A stretch of DNA of 64,000 nucleotides from CAMASH01 sp041746635 (GCA_041746635.1 JBGTGQ010000089.1:8740-72739); one strand, 5' to 3'. Counted from the stretch's first letter, positions 1 through 7,817 are shown. Numbers and translations are program-made. The notes: a model not told the origin generated them from the sequence alone.

Positions 1-813
1 GTTTTTTTTCGCGTTGAAATACGAAACGAGGTCCTGGTGGGCCAGCACCTGGTCGTCGATGAGGATACGCTGGCTGGTGAAAATGCGGCAGAGGTCGCCA
101 TTTTTGAGCGCGCGGCCCTGCACGATGATGTTGCGGCCGCTGAGGTTTTTCAGAATGACGAGGTCCTTGTAGCGGTAGGCCACGAGGCGCTCCTGATCGT
201 GCAGTCCGGCCACGGCGACGTCGCAGTTTTCCGGCGCGCCGAAGGTGACGGCTTCGAGCGGCGAGGTGCCCTGATGGTAGATGCCGGTGTCGCTCTGATC
301 GTTGGCGTTGAGCTGGTAAACGATGTCAATCGCCTGGGCCGCCATGCCGAGTTGCGACATGAAGGAATAGTAGGCAATGACCTGTTCCTGGGGCAGACCG
401 GCTTTGCAAATGAGATCGTAAAGCTGAACCCCGAGGAGGATTTTCCGCTCGTCGTCGAGCTCGGTCGAAAGCTTGAGCGCGATGGCTTGGAGATTCTGCT
501 GTTCGTGCAGGGCGTCGCGGAAAAGTTTGCGCAGTTCGGAATAAACGGCGTCCGGGTAATCGTAGCGTAGGAAACTGAGGCTGGAATCGATTTCCTCTTC
601 CAGCAATTCACCATCCACGCGCGCGAAACCGGCGAAAACCTTGATCAGGGTCGGCAGCAGATTCGGGGCCTCGGACACCGTGCGGGGTTTGCGCAGGAGG
701 CGGCGGATCATGGTCCGGCCGGAGGCGTGGGCGCGGGAGGCAATCAGGAAAAGCCCCTCCAGCCGGCGCTGGGCGCGGCCGGGCGGCGGGGGTTCCTGTG
801 CAGCGACTTCCAT
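1..813 (-). CDS. Partial TerB-like domain protein, C-terminus beyond left edge
   Basis: This reading frame is open from an ATG at 811-813 to base 1 (271 codons) with no stop, so only the N-terminal part is in the window. An in-frame TAG lies about 12 nt upstream of the ATG, which fixes the earliest start. Residues ~30-170 are helical and resemble TerB-like (tellurite-resistance B) domains, with segments such as 'IKVFAGFARVDGELLEEEI' and 'KILLGVQLYDLICKAGL'. Residues ~195-270 look beta-rich ('YKDLVILKNLSGRNIIVQG'). In related proteins a TerB-like N-terminus can precede an ABC or ATP-binding module, but nothing here proves that. Function is unknown. The gene is divergent from the DAHP synthase gene. 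Confidence 0.6.
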   Translation of the reverse strand, partial: MEVAAQEPPPPGRAQRRLEGLFLIASRAHASGRTMIRRLLRKPRTVSEAPNLLPTLIKVFAGFARVDGELLEEEIDSSLSFLRYDYPDAVYSELRKLFRDALHEQQNLQAIALKLSTELDDERKILLGVQLYDLICKAGLPQEQVIAYYSFMSQLGMAAQAIDIVYQLNANDQSDTGIYHQGTSPLEAVTFGAPENCDVAVAGLHDQERLVAYRYKDLVILKNLSGRNIIVQGRALKNGDLCRIFTSQRILIDDQVLAHQDLVSYFNAKKN

Positions 814-897
814 CGCGGCAGACTATCTTCTCGGCCACGCGATATCAACGACGGGTTGCAAGATGGCCGCTTTTTGGAATAGTTCGTAATTACTGTT

Positions 898-1965
898 ATG
901 ACCGAGACCGTTTCCGAGCCGCCCATCACGACGCCCACGGCCCTGCCGTTGGAGAACCTTCGTGTCCGCGGCGTCACCCGCCTGATCACGCCTGCGCAGA
1001 TCAAGGAACACCTGCCTTCCACCCGCGCCCAGGTGGCCACCGTCCTGCGCGGCCGGGAGGAAGCCCGCGCCATCCTGCGCGGGGAAGACGACCGCCTCCT
1101 GGTCATCGCCGGCCCGTGTTCGATTCACGATCCCGAGGCGGCCATGGACTACGCTCGCCGTCTGGCCGTGCTGAGCCACGAGGTGTCCGACCGCTATCTG
1201 GTGGTCATGCGCGTTTATTTTGAAAAGCCCCGCACCACCGTGGGCTGGAAGGGTCTTATCAACGACCCGTTGATGGATGATTCCTGCGACATGGCCCATG
1301 GCGTGGCCCTGGCCCGCAAGACCCTCCTCGACATCGCGGCCCTCGGTTTGCCCACCGGCACGGAATTTCTCGACCCGATCATCCCGCAATACATCGCCGA
1401 TCTCATCACCTGGTCGGCCATCGGTGCGCGCACGACCGAATCGCAGACCCATCGCGAGATGGCCAGCGGACTATCCATGCCGGTCGGTTTCAAAAATGGG
1501 ACCGACGGCAGTGTGCAGGTGGCGATTGATGCGATGAAAAGCTCGCAAACGCCGCACAGTTTCCTCGGTATTGACCAGGACGGTTCGACCAGCATCGTCA
1601 AGACAACCGGCAACCCCGACAGCCATGTCGTGCTGCGGGGCGGCAGGAACGGGACCAATTACGAACCCCAGCATGTGGCCGCCGCCTGCGAAACCTTGCG
1701 CAAAAACGGCCTGCGGCCCGCCGTGATGGTGGATTGCAGCCATGCCAACTCCGGCAAGGATCCCCTGCGTCAGCCGTTGGTCTGGAAAAGCATTCTCGAT
1801 CAGCGCGCCACCGGAAACCGCGAAATTATCGGCACCATGATCGAGAGCAACATCAACGGCGGAGCCCAGCCTTTGGGCAACGACCGTTCCGCCCTGCACT
1901 ACGGCGTCTCCATCACCGACGCCTGCATGAGCTGGGGAATGACCGAGGAGCTGCTCAAAGGCTGA
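898..1965 (+). CDS. aroG: 3-deoxy-7-phosphoheptulonate synthase (DAHP synthase, class I, AroF/G/H type)
   Basis: The enzyme condenses phosphoenolpyruvate and erythrose 4-phosphate in the first step of the shikimate pathway in the cytoplasm. The 355-residue length matches the AroFGH type I-alpha family. Diagnostic motifs are present in order: 'LLVIAGPCSIHDPEAAMDYA' (~62-81), 'MRVYFEKPRTTVGWKGLIND' (~103-122), 'GARTTESQTHREMASGL' (~176-192), 'FKNGTDGSVQVA' (~198-209) and 'MVDCSHANSGKDP' (~277-289). The ATG at 898 is the first in frame, and the protein begins close to the family start; no strong Shine-Dalgarno is visible. The gene stands alone; an exonuclease gene follows after a repeat-containing gap of 64 bases. 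Feedback specificity (Phe, Tyr or Trp) cannot be read from sequence alone. Confidence 0.96.
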   Translation: MTETVSEPPITTPTALPLENLRVRGVTRLITPAQIKEHLPSTRAQVATVLRGREEARAILRGEDDRLLVIAGPCSIHDPEAAMDYARRLAVLSHEVSDRYLVVMRVYFEKPRTTVGWKGLINDPLMDDSCDMAHGVALARKTLLDIAALGLPTGTEFLDPIIPQYIADLITWSAIGARTTESQTHREMASGLSMPVGFKNGTDGSVQVAIDAMKSSQTPHSFLGIDQDGSTSIVKTTGNPDSHVVLRGGRNGTNYEPQHVAAACETLRKNGLRPAVMVDCSHANSGKDPLRQPLVWKSILDQRATGNREIIGTMIESNINGGAQPLGNDRSALHYGVSITDACMSWGMTEELLKG

Positions 1966-2026
1966 AGGCTGAAAGCTAAAGGATGAAGTCTTTCCGACCT
2001 TCAGCGTTCGGCCTTTAGCCTTTTCC
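1961..2026. repeat. Imperfect inverted repeat between aroG and exonuclease gene
   Basis: Words repeat in inverted order: GCTGAAGG (1961-1968) pairs with CCTTCAGC (1998-2005), and GCTAAAGG (1975-1982) pairs with CCTTTAGC (2012-2019). The tract begins inside the last codons of aroG and ends just before the next start codon. It could fold as a hairpin. It belongs to a class of intergenic inverted repeats found through the window. Confidence 0.6.
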
Positions 2027-2029
2027 TCC

Positions 2030-2659
2030 ATGACCGTCGCTGAAACCGCCTTTGCCGCGATCGATTTTGAAAGCGCGGGCTTGCGGCCTGGCGGCACCGA
2101 GGTGCCGGTGCAAATCGGCATTGCGCGGATGCGGGGGGCGGAGATTTCTGCGTCCGGATTTTTTGAGAGCTTTCTGGCTACGGATCAGGAAATCACCTGG
2201 AGCGCGCAGAAAGTTCACGGCATCACGAAGGCTGATCTGGCCGGCGCGCCGGGGCTGACCGATCTCTGGCCCCACGTCAAAGCTCTGCTGGCGGGCCGCT
2301 GGCTGGTGGCGCACGGGGCGGCCACGGAGAAACGATTTTTGCGGGCTTTTCCGTTTCACGGCTTCGGACCCTGGGTGGATACGCTCAAGCTCGCCCGCGC
2401 CGCCTGGCCCGTCATGGAATCGTTTGCGCTGGGCGAACTCATCATGGGCTTGAAATTGGAGGATGAACTGCGCGCGCTTTATCCGCGTTTCCGCTGGCAC
2501 GATGCACTTTCGGATGCCGCCGCCTCCCTCGTGCTCTTGCGGCGGATCATCGCCGAGACCGGCATCGCAGACGAAGACAACGGCATCCTGCTGCGCGCGA
2601 ACGATTCGCACTATCACCGGCAAAAAAATCGACGGCGCGATAGGGACATCGCGCCCTAA
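2030..2659 (+). CDS. DnaQ-like (DEDDh) 3'-5' exonuclease
   Basis: A 209-residue RNase-H-fold exonuclease related to the DNA polymerase III epsilon subunit and other DEDDh nucleases, expected to remove 3' nucleotides from DNA or RNA. Exo I is D12/E14 in 'AAIDFES'. A typical 'WSAQKVHGITKADL' segment (~57-70) follows, and Exo III has H157 and D162 in 'HDALSDA'. The Exo II position is unusual: 'VAHGAATEKRFL' carries glutamate (E100) where the family normally has aspartate, and glycine where asparagine is common. The fold assignment is firm; activity and substrate are less so. There is no polymerase domain. It converges on the folate gene, with a perfect hairpin between them. Confidence 0.85.
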   Translation: MTVAETAFAAIDFESAGLRPGGTEVPVQIGIARMRGAEISASGFFESFLATDQEITWSAQKVHGITKADLAGAPGLTDLWPHVKALLAGRWLVAHGAATEKRFLRAFPFHGFGPWVDTLKLARAAWPVMESFALGELIMGLKLEDELRALYPRFRWHDALSDAAASLVLLRRIIAETGIADEDNGILLRANDSHYHRQKNRRRDRDIAP

Positions 2660-2670
2660 CGTGAAGCAAC

Positions 2671-2698
2671 GTAGCGGAAAACTCACGTTTTCCGCTAC
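2671..2698. terminator. Perfect 12-bp hairpin at a convergent junction
   Basis: GTAGCGGAAAAC and GTTTTCCGCTAC are exact inverted arms around the 4-base loop TCAC. It lies between the convergent exonuclease and 5-formyl-THF cyclo-ligase genes and overlaps the latter's stop codon. It lacks a clean U-tract but could act as a bidirectional terminator. The same core recurs at 29217-29236. Confidence 0.6.
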
Positions 2699-3234
2699 AA
2701 GACATCCCTGCCAACGATGAACCCCACCTCCGTCAGCACCGCATCCACAGGCGAGTCGTGGGCCTCCATCGGAACTTTATCCACGAGCTGACAGGCGAAG
2801 CAAAGACCGAGCGTTTTGACCCCGGGGTTGGCTTCCAGCCAGCGGTCATAAAATCCGCCGCCGCGACCGAGGCGGGAGCCGCTCGCGTCAAAACCCAATC
2901 CCGGCACCAACACGAGGTCCGGGGGCGGGGCGGGATTTCCTCCCGAGGGTTGGCGAACTCCGAAAACGCCGGTTTCGAGGGTTCCACCGATGAGAAAATG
3001 CATGACGCCATTTTCCACTCGCGGATAGGCCAGCGTTTTTTCTTCCGCGCCCTCGTGCAGCCAATCCGGCTCCACGGCCAGCGGGGCAAATCCATAAATG
3101 ACCCGTGCGGACTCCCAAGCCGCCAAGGAGCGCAGGCGGGCGCGGATCGCCGCCGAGGCCGCGGATTTTTCCCCGAAGGCGGACAGCGCCGCTCTCAGTT
3201 CTTTGCGCAGGGTTTGCTTTTCCTCCCGAATCAT
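2695..3234 (-). CDS. 5-formyltetrahydrofolate cyclo-ligase (MTHFS family)
   Basis: ATP-dependent conversion of 5-formyl-THF to 5,10-methenyl-THF in folate one-carbon metabolism; cytoplasmic. The 179-residue length is normal for the family. The N-terminal 'REEKQTLRKELRAAL' helix, the central 'DLVLVPGLGFDASGSRLGRG' (~105-124) and the ATP/Mg-binding 'GRGGGFYDRWL' (~122-132) are hallmark features. The ATG at 3234 is followed by the family-typical start 'MIREEKQTLRKEL'. It is monocistronic, convergent with the upstream exonuclease gene and divergent from the MBL hydrolase gene 20 bases away. Two such genes often have the standard name fau/ygfA, but I do not assign a symbol. Confidence 0.93.
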   Translation of the reverse strand: MIREEKQTLRKELRAALSAFGEKSAASAAIRARLRSLAAWESARVIYGFAPLAVEPDWLHEGAEEKTLAYPRVENGVMHFLIGGTLETGVFGVRQPSGGNPAPPPDLVLVPGLGFDASGSRLGRGGGFYDRWLEANPGVKTLGLCFACQLVDKVPMEAHDSPVDAVLTEVGFIVGRDVL

Positions 3235-3254
3235 TCAAAAATCATTGTCTGTCT

Positions 3255-4175
3255 ATGGTGACGCGTTTGCTCAATGGAAAAAAGCCGGTAAAGCCGGGAA
3301 ATCACGTGGACATGCGCCTGGGGGACGGCTGGCACAAGCGCAATTTTCTGGCCGAGGTGGTGGTACCGTCGCTTTTCACCAAACGCCACGGGCACAAGCT
3401 CAAACCGGTTTTTCCCGATCTCGCGCCCGGGCAGGTCGGCATCACCTGGATCGGCCATGCCTCGTTTCTTATTCAAACCGCCGAGCATAGCATCCTGATC
3501 GATCCGAACTGGGCCAAGTGGCTCAAGGTCATCAAGCGCATCAAACACCCCGGCCTGGAAATTCACGACCTCCCGGCCATTGATCTGGTGCTGGTGACCC
3601 ATGCCCATTTTGACCATCTGGACCGCCGGACGCTGCGCGCCGTGGCGAGGGATCAGCCCATCGTCGTGCCTGAACACGTGGGCAACCTCGTGCATGACCT
3701 TGGGTTTAATAAAGTGCAGGAAATGCGCAGATGGCAGTGTTTTCAGCACGGCTCACTGAAGATCACCATGACCCCGGCGCGCCACTGGGGCGCGCGGGTG
3801 CTGCACGACAGTCATCGTGGATTCGGCGGTTTCCTTATCGAATACGCCGGGCGTTCGATTCTGCATTGCGGCGACAGTTCGTATTTTGAAGGCTTCCGGG
3901 AAATCGGAGAGCGGGAAAACGTCGAAATTGCGCTGTTGCCCATCGGGGCCTACGACGCGCCGACCAAGCGCGATGTGCACATGAACCCCGAGCAGGCCCT
4001 GCAGGCCTTCATGGAACTCAAGGCCCGCACCATGATTCCAATGCATTTCGGAACCTTCCGGCTCAGCTACGAACCGCTGCATGAGCCACCGCGGCGTCTG
4101 CTGGAACGCGCGCTGGAGTTGCAGATCCTCGACAAAGTGCGCCTGCTCAACGAGGGCGAACCAGCCGTTTTTTGA
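3255..4175 (+). CDS. MBL-fold metal-dependent hydrolase (UlaG/NAPE-PLD-like)
   Basis: A 306-residue metallo-beta-lactamase-fold protein. The metal motif is 'LVTHAHFDHLDR', preceded by 'GITWIGHASFLIQTAEHSIL' and 'LIDPNWAKW', an arrangement shared with the UlaG and N-acyl-phosphatidylethanolamine phospholipase D-like branch. Later metal ligands sit in 'LHCGDSSYFEGF' and 'MIPMHFGTFRLS'. The frame is open upstream to 3105, but that stretch overlaps the divergent folate gene and codes a low-complexity Arg/Pro tract; the ATG at 3255 gives a sensible N-terminus. NAPE-PLD-like proteins act on lipids and UlaG on a lactone phosphate. The substrate here is unknown. Confidence 0.87.
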   Translation: MVTRLLNGKKPVKPGNHVDMRLGDGWHKRNFLAEVVVPSLFTKRHGHKLKPVFPDLAPGQVGITWIGHASFLIQTAEHSILIDPNWAKWLKVIKRIKHPGLEIHDLPAIDLVLVTHAHFDHLDRRTLRAVARDQPIVVPEHVGNLVHDLGFNKVQEMRRWQCFQHGSLKITMTPARHWGARVLHDSHRGFGGFLIEYAGRSILHCGDSSYFEGFREIGERENVEIALLPIGAYDAPTKRDVHMNPEQALQAFMELKARTMIPMHFGTFRLSYEPLHEPPRRLLERALELQILDKVRLLNEGEPAVF

Positions 4176-4242
4176 AGTCGGAAGTCGGAAGCCGGAGGTT
4201 TTATTTCTTTGAGCTTCCGGTCCGGCGCGATATTTTCACGGG

Positions 4243-4494
4243 ATGGATATTCTCACTTGGATCCTCCTCGGTCTCGTGGCCGGTGCGCTGGCCAAATTCA
4301 TCCTGCCGGGCCAGCAACCAGGCGGCTGTTTCCTGACCATCATCATTGGAATAGTGGGAGCCATAATCGGGGGTTACCTCGGCAGCTTCATCGGGCTTGG
4401 GAAGGTGCAATCCTTCGACTTGGGCGGCATCTTTATCGCCACCATGGGCTCGATTGTGCTGCTGATTGTTTACGGGCTCATCAGTAAACGGTAA
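4243..4494 (+). CDS. GlsB/YeaQ/YmgE family small membrane protein
   Basis: An 83-residue integral membrane protein with three hydrophobic segments (~4-18, ~26-48, ~58-79). The glycine-rich start 'ILTWILLGLVAGALAKFILP' and 'IIIGIVGAIIGGYLGSFIGL' are typical of the family (Transgly_assoc Pfam), which is often induced by envelope or general stress. The old name 'transglycosylase-associated' is not supported by biochemistry. It stands alone after the MBL gene. Confidence 0.88.
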   Translation: MDILTWILLGLVAGALAKFILPGQQPGGCFLTIIIGIVGAIIGGYLGSFIGLGKVQSFDLGGIFIATMGSIVLLIVYGLISKR

Positions 4495-4499
4495 GCCCC

Positions 4500-4566
4500 A
4501 AGTGGAGGGATGCGGGTTGACCCGCCTGCGGCTCGGATCTTCGCTGCGCTCCGGTTCTCGCATCCC
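4500..4566. repeat. Dispersed GC-rich intergenic repeat (GGAGGGATGCGGG family)
   Basis: The tract starts with GGAGGGATGCGGGTTGAC and contains GCCTGCGGCTCGGATCTTCG, ending in GAGAACC/TCTCGCATCCC-like words. Related tracts occur at 7674-7722 (inverted), 44848-44882, 45765-45828 and 55470-55500, always outside genes. Confidence 0.55.
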
Positions 4567-4602
4567 AAATATTTGGGCGGCAAGGGCTGCCGCCCTCCAA
4601 CA

Positions 4603-5100
4603 TTACCCCAGGGCCTTTTCCCACTCGGCGATGCGCGTTTTTTGTGCCTCGAAGAGCTCCTTGGGGGAATCGAGAACCTCGATCTTCACGATCTTGTCGC
4701 CCTGCTTGATGGCATTGACGACATCCTGACCCTCGGTCACTTCGCCAAAGATGGTGTGTTTTCCGTCCAGCCACGGAGTGGGCACATGGGTGATGAAAAA
4801 CTGGCTGCCATTGGTGCCGGGTCCGCGGTTGGCCATAGAGAAAATGCCGGGCTTGTCGTGCTTGAGTCCGGTTTTCACCTCGTCTTCGAAATTGTAGCCA
4901 GGCCCTCCCCCGCCGGTGCCGGAGGGATCGCCGCCCTGAACCATGAAATCGGGGATCACGCGGTGGAAGGTGATGCCTTCGTAGTAGCCGCGCTGGGCGA
5001 GATTGAGGAAATTAGCCACGGTGACGGGGGCCTTGGAGGCGAAAAGGGTCGCGGCAATGTCGCCCTGGGCGGTCTTTAGGAGAATGCGAATGTCTGACAT
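4603..5100 (-). CDS. Peptidyl-prolyl cis-trans isomerase, cyclophilin type (cytoplasmic)
   Basis: A 165-residue single-domain cyclophilin without a signal peptide, so cytoplasmic. Active-site motifs are present: 'GITFHRVIPDFMVQGGDP' (~42-59), the fold-typical 'GIFSMANRGPGTNGSQFFIT' (~85-104) and 'WLDGKHTIFGEV' (~109-120). It catalyses proline isomerisation in protein folding. It lies 95 bases from a divergent second cyclophilin gene (5196-5774) that does carry a signal peptide, giving a cytoplasmic/exported pair. Confidence 0.95.
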   Translation of the reverse strand: MSDIRILLKTAQGDIAATLFASKAPVTVANFLNLAQRGYYEGITFHRVIPDFMVQGGDPSGTGGGGPGYNFEDEVKTGLKHDKPGIFSMANRGPGTNGSQFFITHVPTPWLDGKHTIFGEVTEGQDVVNAIKQGDKIVKIEVLDSPKELFEAQKTRIAEWEKALG

Positions 5101-5195
5101 GAGGCGGGCAACATCCGTTCTCGCCGCGCCAATGTAAAGCGCCGACCGAATGTTCGCATGACAGACCGCCCAGACCGTGAAATAATTCTGTCCTC

Positions 5196-5774
5196 ATGAA
5201 ACGACTCTTCCCTCTTCTCTGCTCCCTGCTCCTCGCCCTCCCCACCCTGCGCGCCGCCACCGACGAAGTGGCCGTGATCGAAACCTCGAAGGGCAAAATC
5301 GTGGTGGAATTCTGGCCCGATGTTGCGCCCAAGACCGTGGCAAATTTTAAAAAACTGGCCGCCTCCGGATTTTTCGACGGAACCGCTTTTCATCGCATTA
5401 TCGCCGGCTTCATGGCCCAGGGCGGCGACCCCCTGACCAAGGACCTCGCGCAGGAAGCCCGCTGGGGCACGGGCGATCCGGGTTACAAAATCGACGCGGA
5501 ATTCAACGATCGTAAACACGAGCGCGGAGTCCTCTCCATGGCGCGGTCTCAGGACCCCAACTCCGCCGGCAGCCAGTTTTTTCTCATGTTTGGCCCGGCA
5601 CCGTTTTTGGATGGGAAATACACGGGCTTTGGAAAAATGATCAGCGGGGATGACACCCTGGCAAAGATTGAAAAAACTCCCGTGACGACATCGCCCAGCG
5701 GCGAGCCCAGCAAGCCGACCGAGCGCGTGGAGATTAAAAGCGTAAAAATCGTGCCCCGCAGTGCGGTGAAATAG
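5196..5774 (+). CDS. Exported cyclophilin-type peptidyl-prolyl isomerase
   Basis: A 192-residue cyclophilin with a Sec signal peptide at residues 1-~20 ('MKRLFPLLCSLLLALPTLRA'), so periplasmic or envelope-located. Catalytic segments are 'GTAFHRIIAGFMAQGGDP' and 'GVLSMARSQDPNSAGSQFFL', followed by 'FLDGKYTGFGKM'. The spacing between 'GGDP' and 'GYKIDAEF' is slightly enlarged compared with the cytoplasmic paralogue. It is divergent from that paralogue across a 95-base gap that must hold both promoters. Confidence 0.95.
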   Translation: MKRLFPLLCSLLLALPTLRAATDEVAVIETSKGKIVVEFWPDVAPKTVANFKKLAASGFFDGTAFHRIIAGFMAQGGDPLTKDLAQEARWGTGDPGYKIDAEFNDRKHERGVLSMARSQDPNSAGSQFFLMFGPAPFLDGKYTGFGKMISGDDTLAKIEKTPVTTSPSGEPSKPTERVEIKSVKIVPRSAVK

Positions 5775-5791
5775 GCCGGAAGTTTTTTGGT

Positions 5792-5913
5792 GCCCGCGAA
5801 ACACGCCAAATAGCGCTAAAGTAAAAGCGGCCTTCGGGTTCTGCGCAGCGAAAGAGCGCAACAAGACCGTTTACCGCATTTCTTATTTCGCGCCTTTCGC
5901 GTGTTTCGCGGGC
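5792..5913. repeat. Long inverted repeat with perfect 15-bp arms
   Basis: GCCCGCGAAACACGC (5792-5806) is exactly complementary to GCGTGTTTCGCGGGC (5899-5913), with ~92 bases between. It lies after the exported cyclophilin gene and before the amidase gene. The arms resemble the 'cgcgaaacacgcgaaa' words seen widely in Verrucomicrobiota intergenic DNA (from general knowledge). Confidence 0.65.
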
Positions 5914-5968
5914 AATTTCCCGTCGAAAATCTGTGGATTCGCGCCAGTCTCTCCGCTAGTCATCCACC

Positions 5969-6850
5969 ATGGCCAAAAAGGTGAAAATCGGTCTGGTGCA
6001 GAATCGCTGCTCCACGGATCTCTCGGAAAACATCGCGGCGGCGGAGCGTGGCATCCGTGAGGCCGCGGGACGCGGGGCGCAGATCATCTGCCTGCAGGAA
6101 CTCTTCACCGCGGTTTATTTTTGCCAGGTTGAGGATCATAAATATTTCGAGCTGGCCGAGCCTGTGCCGGGTCCGACGACGGAGAAAATGCAGGCCCTGG
6201 CCGGGGAACTCGGGGTGGTCATCATCGCCTCCCTGTTCGAGCGACGCGCGCCGGGGGTTTATCACAACACGGCGGCCATCATTGATGCGGACGGTGCCTA
6301 CCTTGGCAAATACCGCAAGATGCACATTCCCGATGATCCGCTTTTTTATGAGAAATTTTATTTTACGCCGGGCGATCTTGGTTTTCGCGCCTGGGATACG
6401 AAGTTCGGGCGCATCGGCGTCTGCGTTTGCTGGGACCAATGGTATCCCGAGGCGGCGCGGCTGACCGCCCTCAACGGGGCGCAAATTCTGTTTTATCCGA
6501 CAGCCATCGGCTGGCATCCCTCCGAAAAAGCGCAATACGGGAAGCGTCATCACTCCTCGTGGGAAATCGTGCAGCGCGGTCATGCCGTGGCCAATGGCTG
6601 CTATGTAGCCGTGCCGAACCGCGTCGGTCACGAAGCGCCGGACGGCGGGGATGGCATTGAGTTTTGGGGACAGAGTTTTCTGTGTGACCCCTCCGGAGAG
6701 ATTCTGGCCAAGGGCTCGGAGGACCGGGAGGAGGTGCTGGTGGCGGAAATCGATCTCGACACCGTCGATACCCAGCGCACGCACTGGCCCTTCCTGCGCG
6801 ATCGCCGCATTGATGCCTATGCGGACATCACCAAGCGTCTGATTGACTGA
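5969..6850 (+). CDS. aguB: N-carbamoylputrescine amidase (nitrilase superfamily)
   Basis: Hydrolyses N-carbamoylputrescine to putrescine, CO2 and ammonia in the agmatine route to polyamines. The 293 residues include the nitrilase triad: E44 in 'CLQELFTAVYFC', K117 in 'GKYRKMHIPDDPLFYEKFYF' and C154 in 'GVCVCWDQWYPEAARL'. The phrases 'FYFTPGDLGF' and 'YPTAIGWHP' are typical of AguB rather than general nitrilases. The partner agmatine deiminase (aguA) is not adjacent. Instead an M14 peptidase starts 2 bases after the stop, so the two are probably co-transcribed. Confidence 0.93.
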   Translation: MAKKVKIGLVQNRCSTDLSENIAAAERGIREAAGRGAQIICLQELFTAVYFCQVEDHKYFELAEPVPGPTTEKMQALAGELGVVIIASLFERRAPGVYHNTAAIIDADGAYLGKYRKMHIPDDPLFYEKFYFTPGDLGFRAWDTKFGRIGVCVCWDQWYPEAARLTALNGAQILFYPTAIGWHPSEKAQYGKRHHSSWEIVQRGHAVANGCYVAVPNRVGHEAPDGGDGIEFWGQSFLCDPSGEILAKGSEDREEVLVAEIDLDTVDTQRTHWPFLRDRRIDAYADITKRLID

Positions 6851-6852
6851 CC

Positions 6853-7653
6853 ATGCCCCGCGCGTTGCGGCAGGACCGCGCCCATGATTATTCGTACGTG
6901 ATCCGCCGGTGGCGTGCTCTGGCCCGCCGGGCCGGTCTGACGATGGCGAGCTTCGCAAAGGCGGGGGGATACGATGTCTTTTCTCTCGAATCCACCCGGG
7001 CAACAGAGAAGGCCCCGGCGGTTTATTTTTCCGCCGGCATCCATGGCGATGAGCCGGCATCCACGGAAGGACTTCTGCTTTGGGCGGAGAAAAACGCCGC
7101 CCTCCTGCGCGAAATCAACGTGCTGATTTTCCCCTGCCTTAACCCTTGGGGCCTGGTCAGCAACAGCCGGCTGGATTTCGACGGGCGCGATTTGAACCGC
7201 GGATACAATGCCGAAATCCCGCAGATCGTTGCGCAGATGCGGCTGCTGACCGGTCGCCGGTTTGACCTCGCGTTGACCTTGCATGAGGACTACGACGCGC
7301 GCGGGCTCTATATTTACGAAGTGCCAAGCCGCCCGCGATACTGGGCGGAGGCGATGCTGCAGGCCGCCGCCAAGAACATCCCCACCGATCCGCGCAAAAA
7401 AATCGAAGGCCGCTCCGCCCGCGCCGGCGTGGTGCGGCGTTCCATCACGCCGGACCTGATGCCGGATTGGCCGGAGGCGTTCGTGCTGCACTTTCACCAC
7501 GCAGCCCGCACTTTCACCGTGGAGACGCCGTCGGAATTTTGTCTCGATGACCGCGTGGCCGCACAAGTGGCAGTGATTGCCAAGGCGGTGTCCTTGTGTT
7601 GCGCGGAGTTCCGGGCGACGCGGAAAATCGTCGCATCGGCATCCTGCCGATGA
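6853..7653 (+). CDS. M14-family zinc peptidase/amidase-like protein
   Basis: A 266-residue carboxypeptidase-fold protein. Zinc ligands are H64 and E67 in 'FSAGIHGDEPASTEGLLLW' and a later histidine in 'LALTLHEDYDARGLYIYE'. Substrate binding is suggested by 'FDGRDLNRGY', and the catalytic glutamate lies in 'FTVETPSEF'. This resembles MpaA-like murein peptide amidases and succinylglutamate-desuccinylase-type proteins; the substrate is not determinable. No signal peptide is apparent. The last residues ('KIVASASCR') are encoded by a dispersed repeat that begins at 7633, so the natural C-terminus has been replaced or extended. It follows aguB by 2 bases. Confidence 0.8.
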   Translation: MPRALRQDRAHDYSYVIRRWRALARRAGLTMASFAKAGGYDVFSLESTRATEKAPAVYFSAGIHGDEPASTEGLLLWAEKNAALLREINVLIFPCLNPWGLVSNSRLDFDGRDLNRGYNAEIPQIVAQMRLLTGRRFDLALTLHEDYDARGLYIYEVPSRPRYWAEAMLQAAAKNIPTDPRKKIEGRSARAGVVRRSITPDLMPDWPEAFVLHFHHAARTFTVETPSEFCLDDRVAAQVAVIAKAVSLCCAEFRATRKIVASASCR

Positions 7654-7725
7654 TCCAGAAATCGCATCGGCTGGATCCGGAGCGCAGCGAAGATCTGAGC
7701 CGCAGGCGAATCAACCCAATGCCAC
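7633..7725. repeat. Composite dispersed repeat (GCATCGGCATCC plus GGAGCGCAGCGAAGATC)
   Basis: The first part, GCATCGGCATCCTGCCGATG (7633-7652) followed by ATCGGCTGG, belongs to a family with copies at 43484-43538 and 61645-61702. The second part (7674-7722) is the inverted form of the GC-rich repeat at 4500-4566. The element forms the last codons and stop of the M14 peptidase gene. Confidence 0.6.
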
Positions 7726-7817
7726 GCCGGACATTTTCGATTCCAAGCCAGCCACTCCCGGACGCGGAAAATTTAGTGATTCATTTAGGCGGCGGAACGT
7801 GAGAGACTTCCACACTT

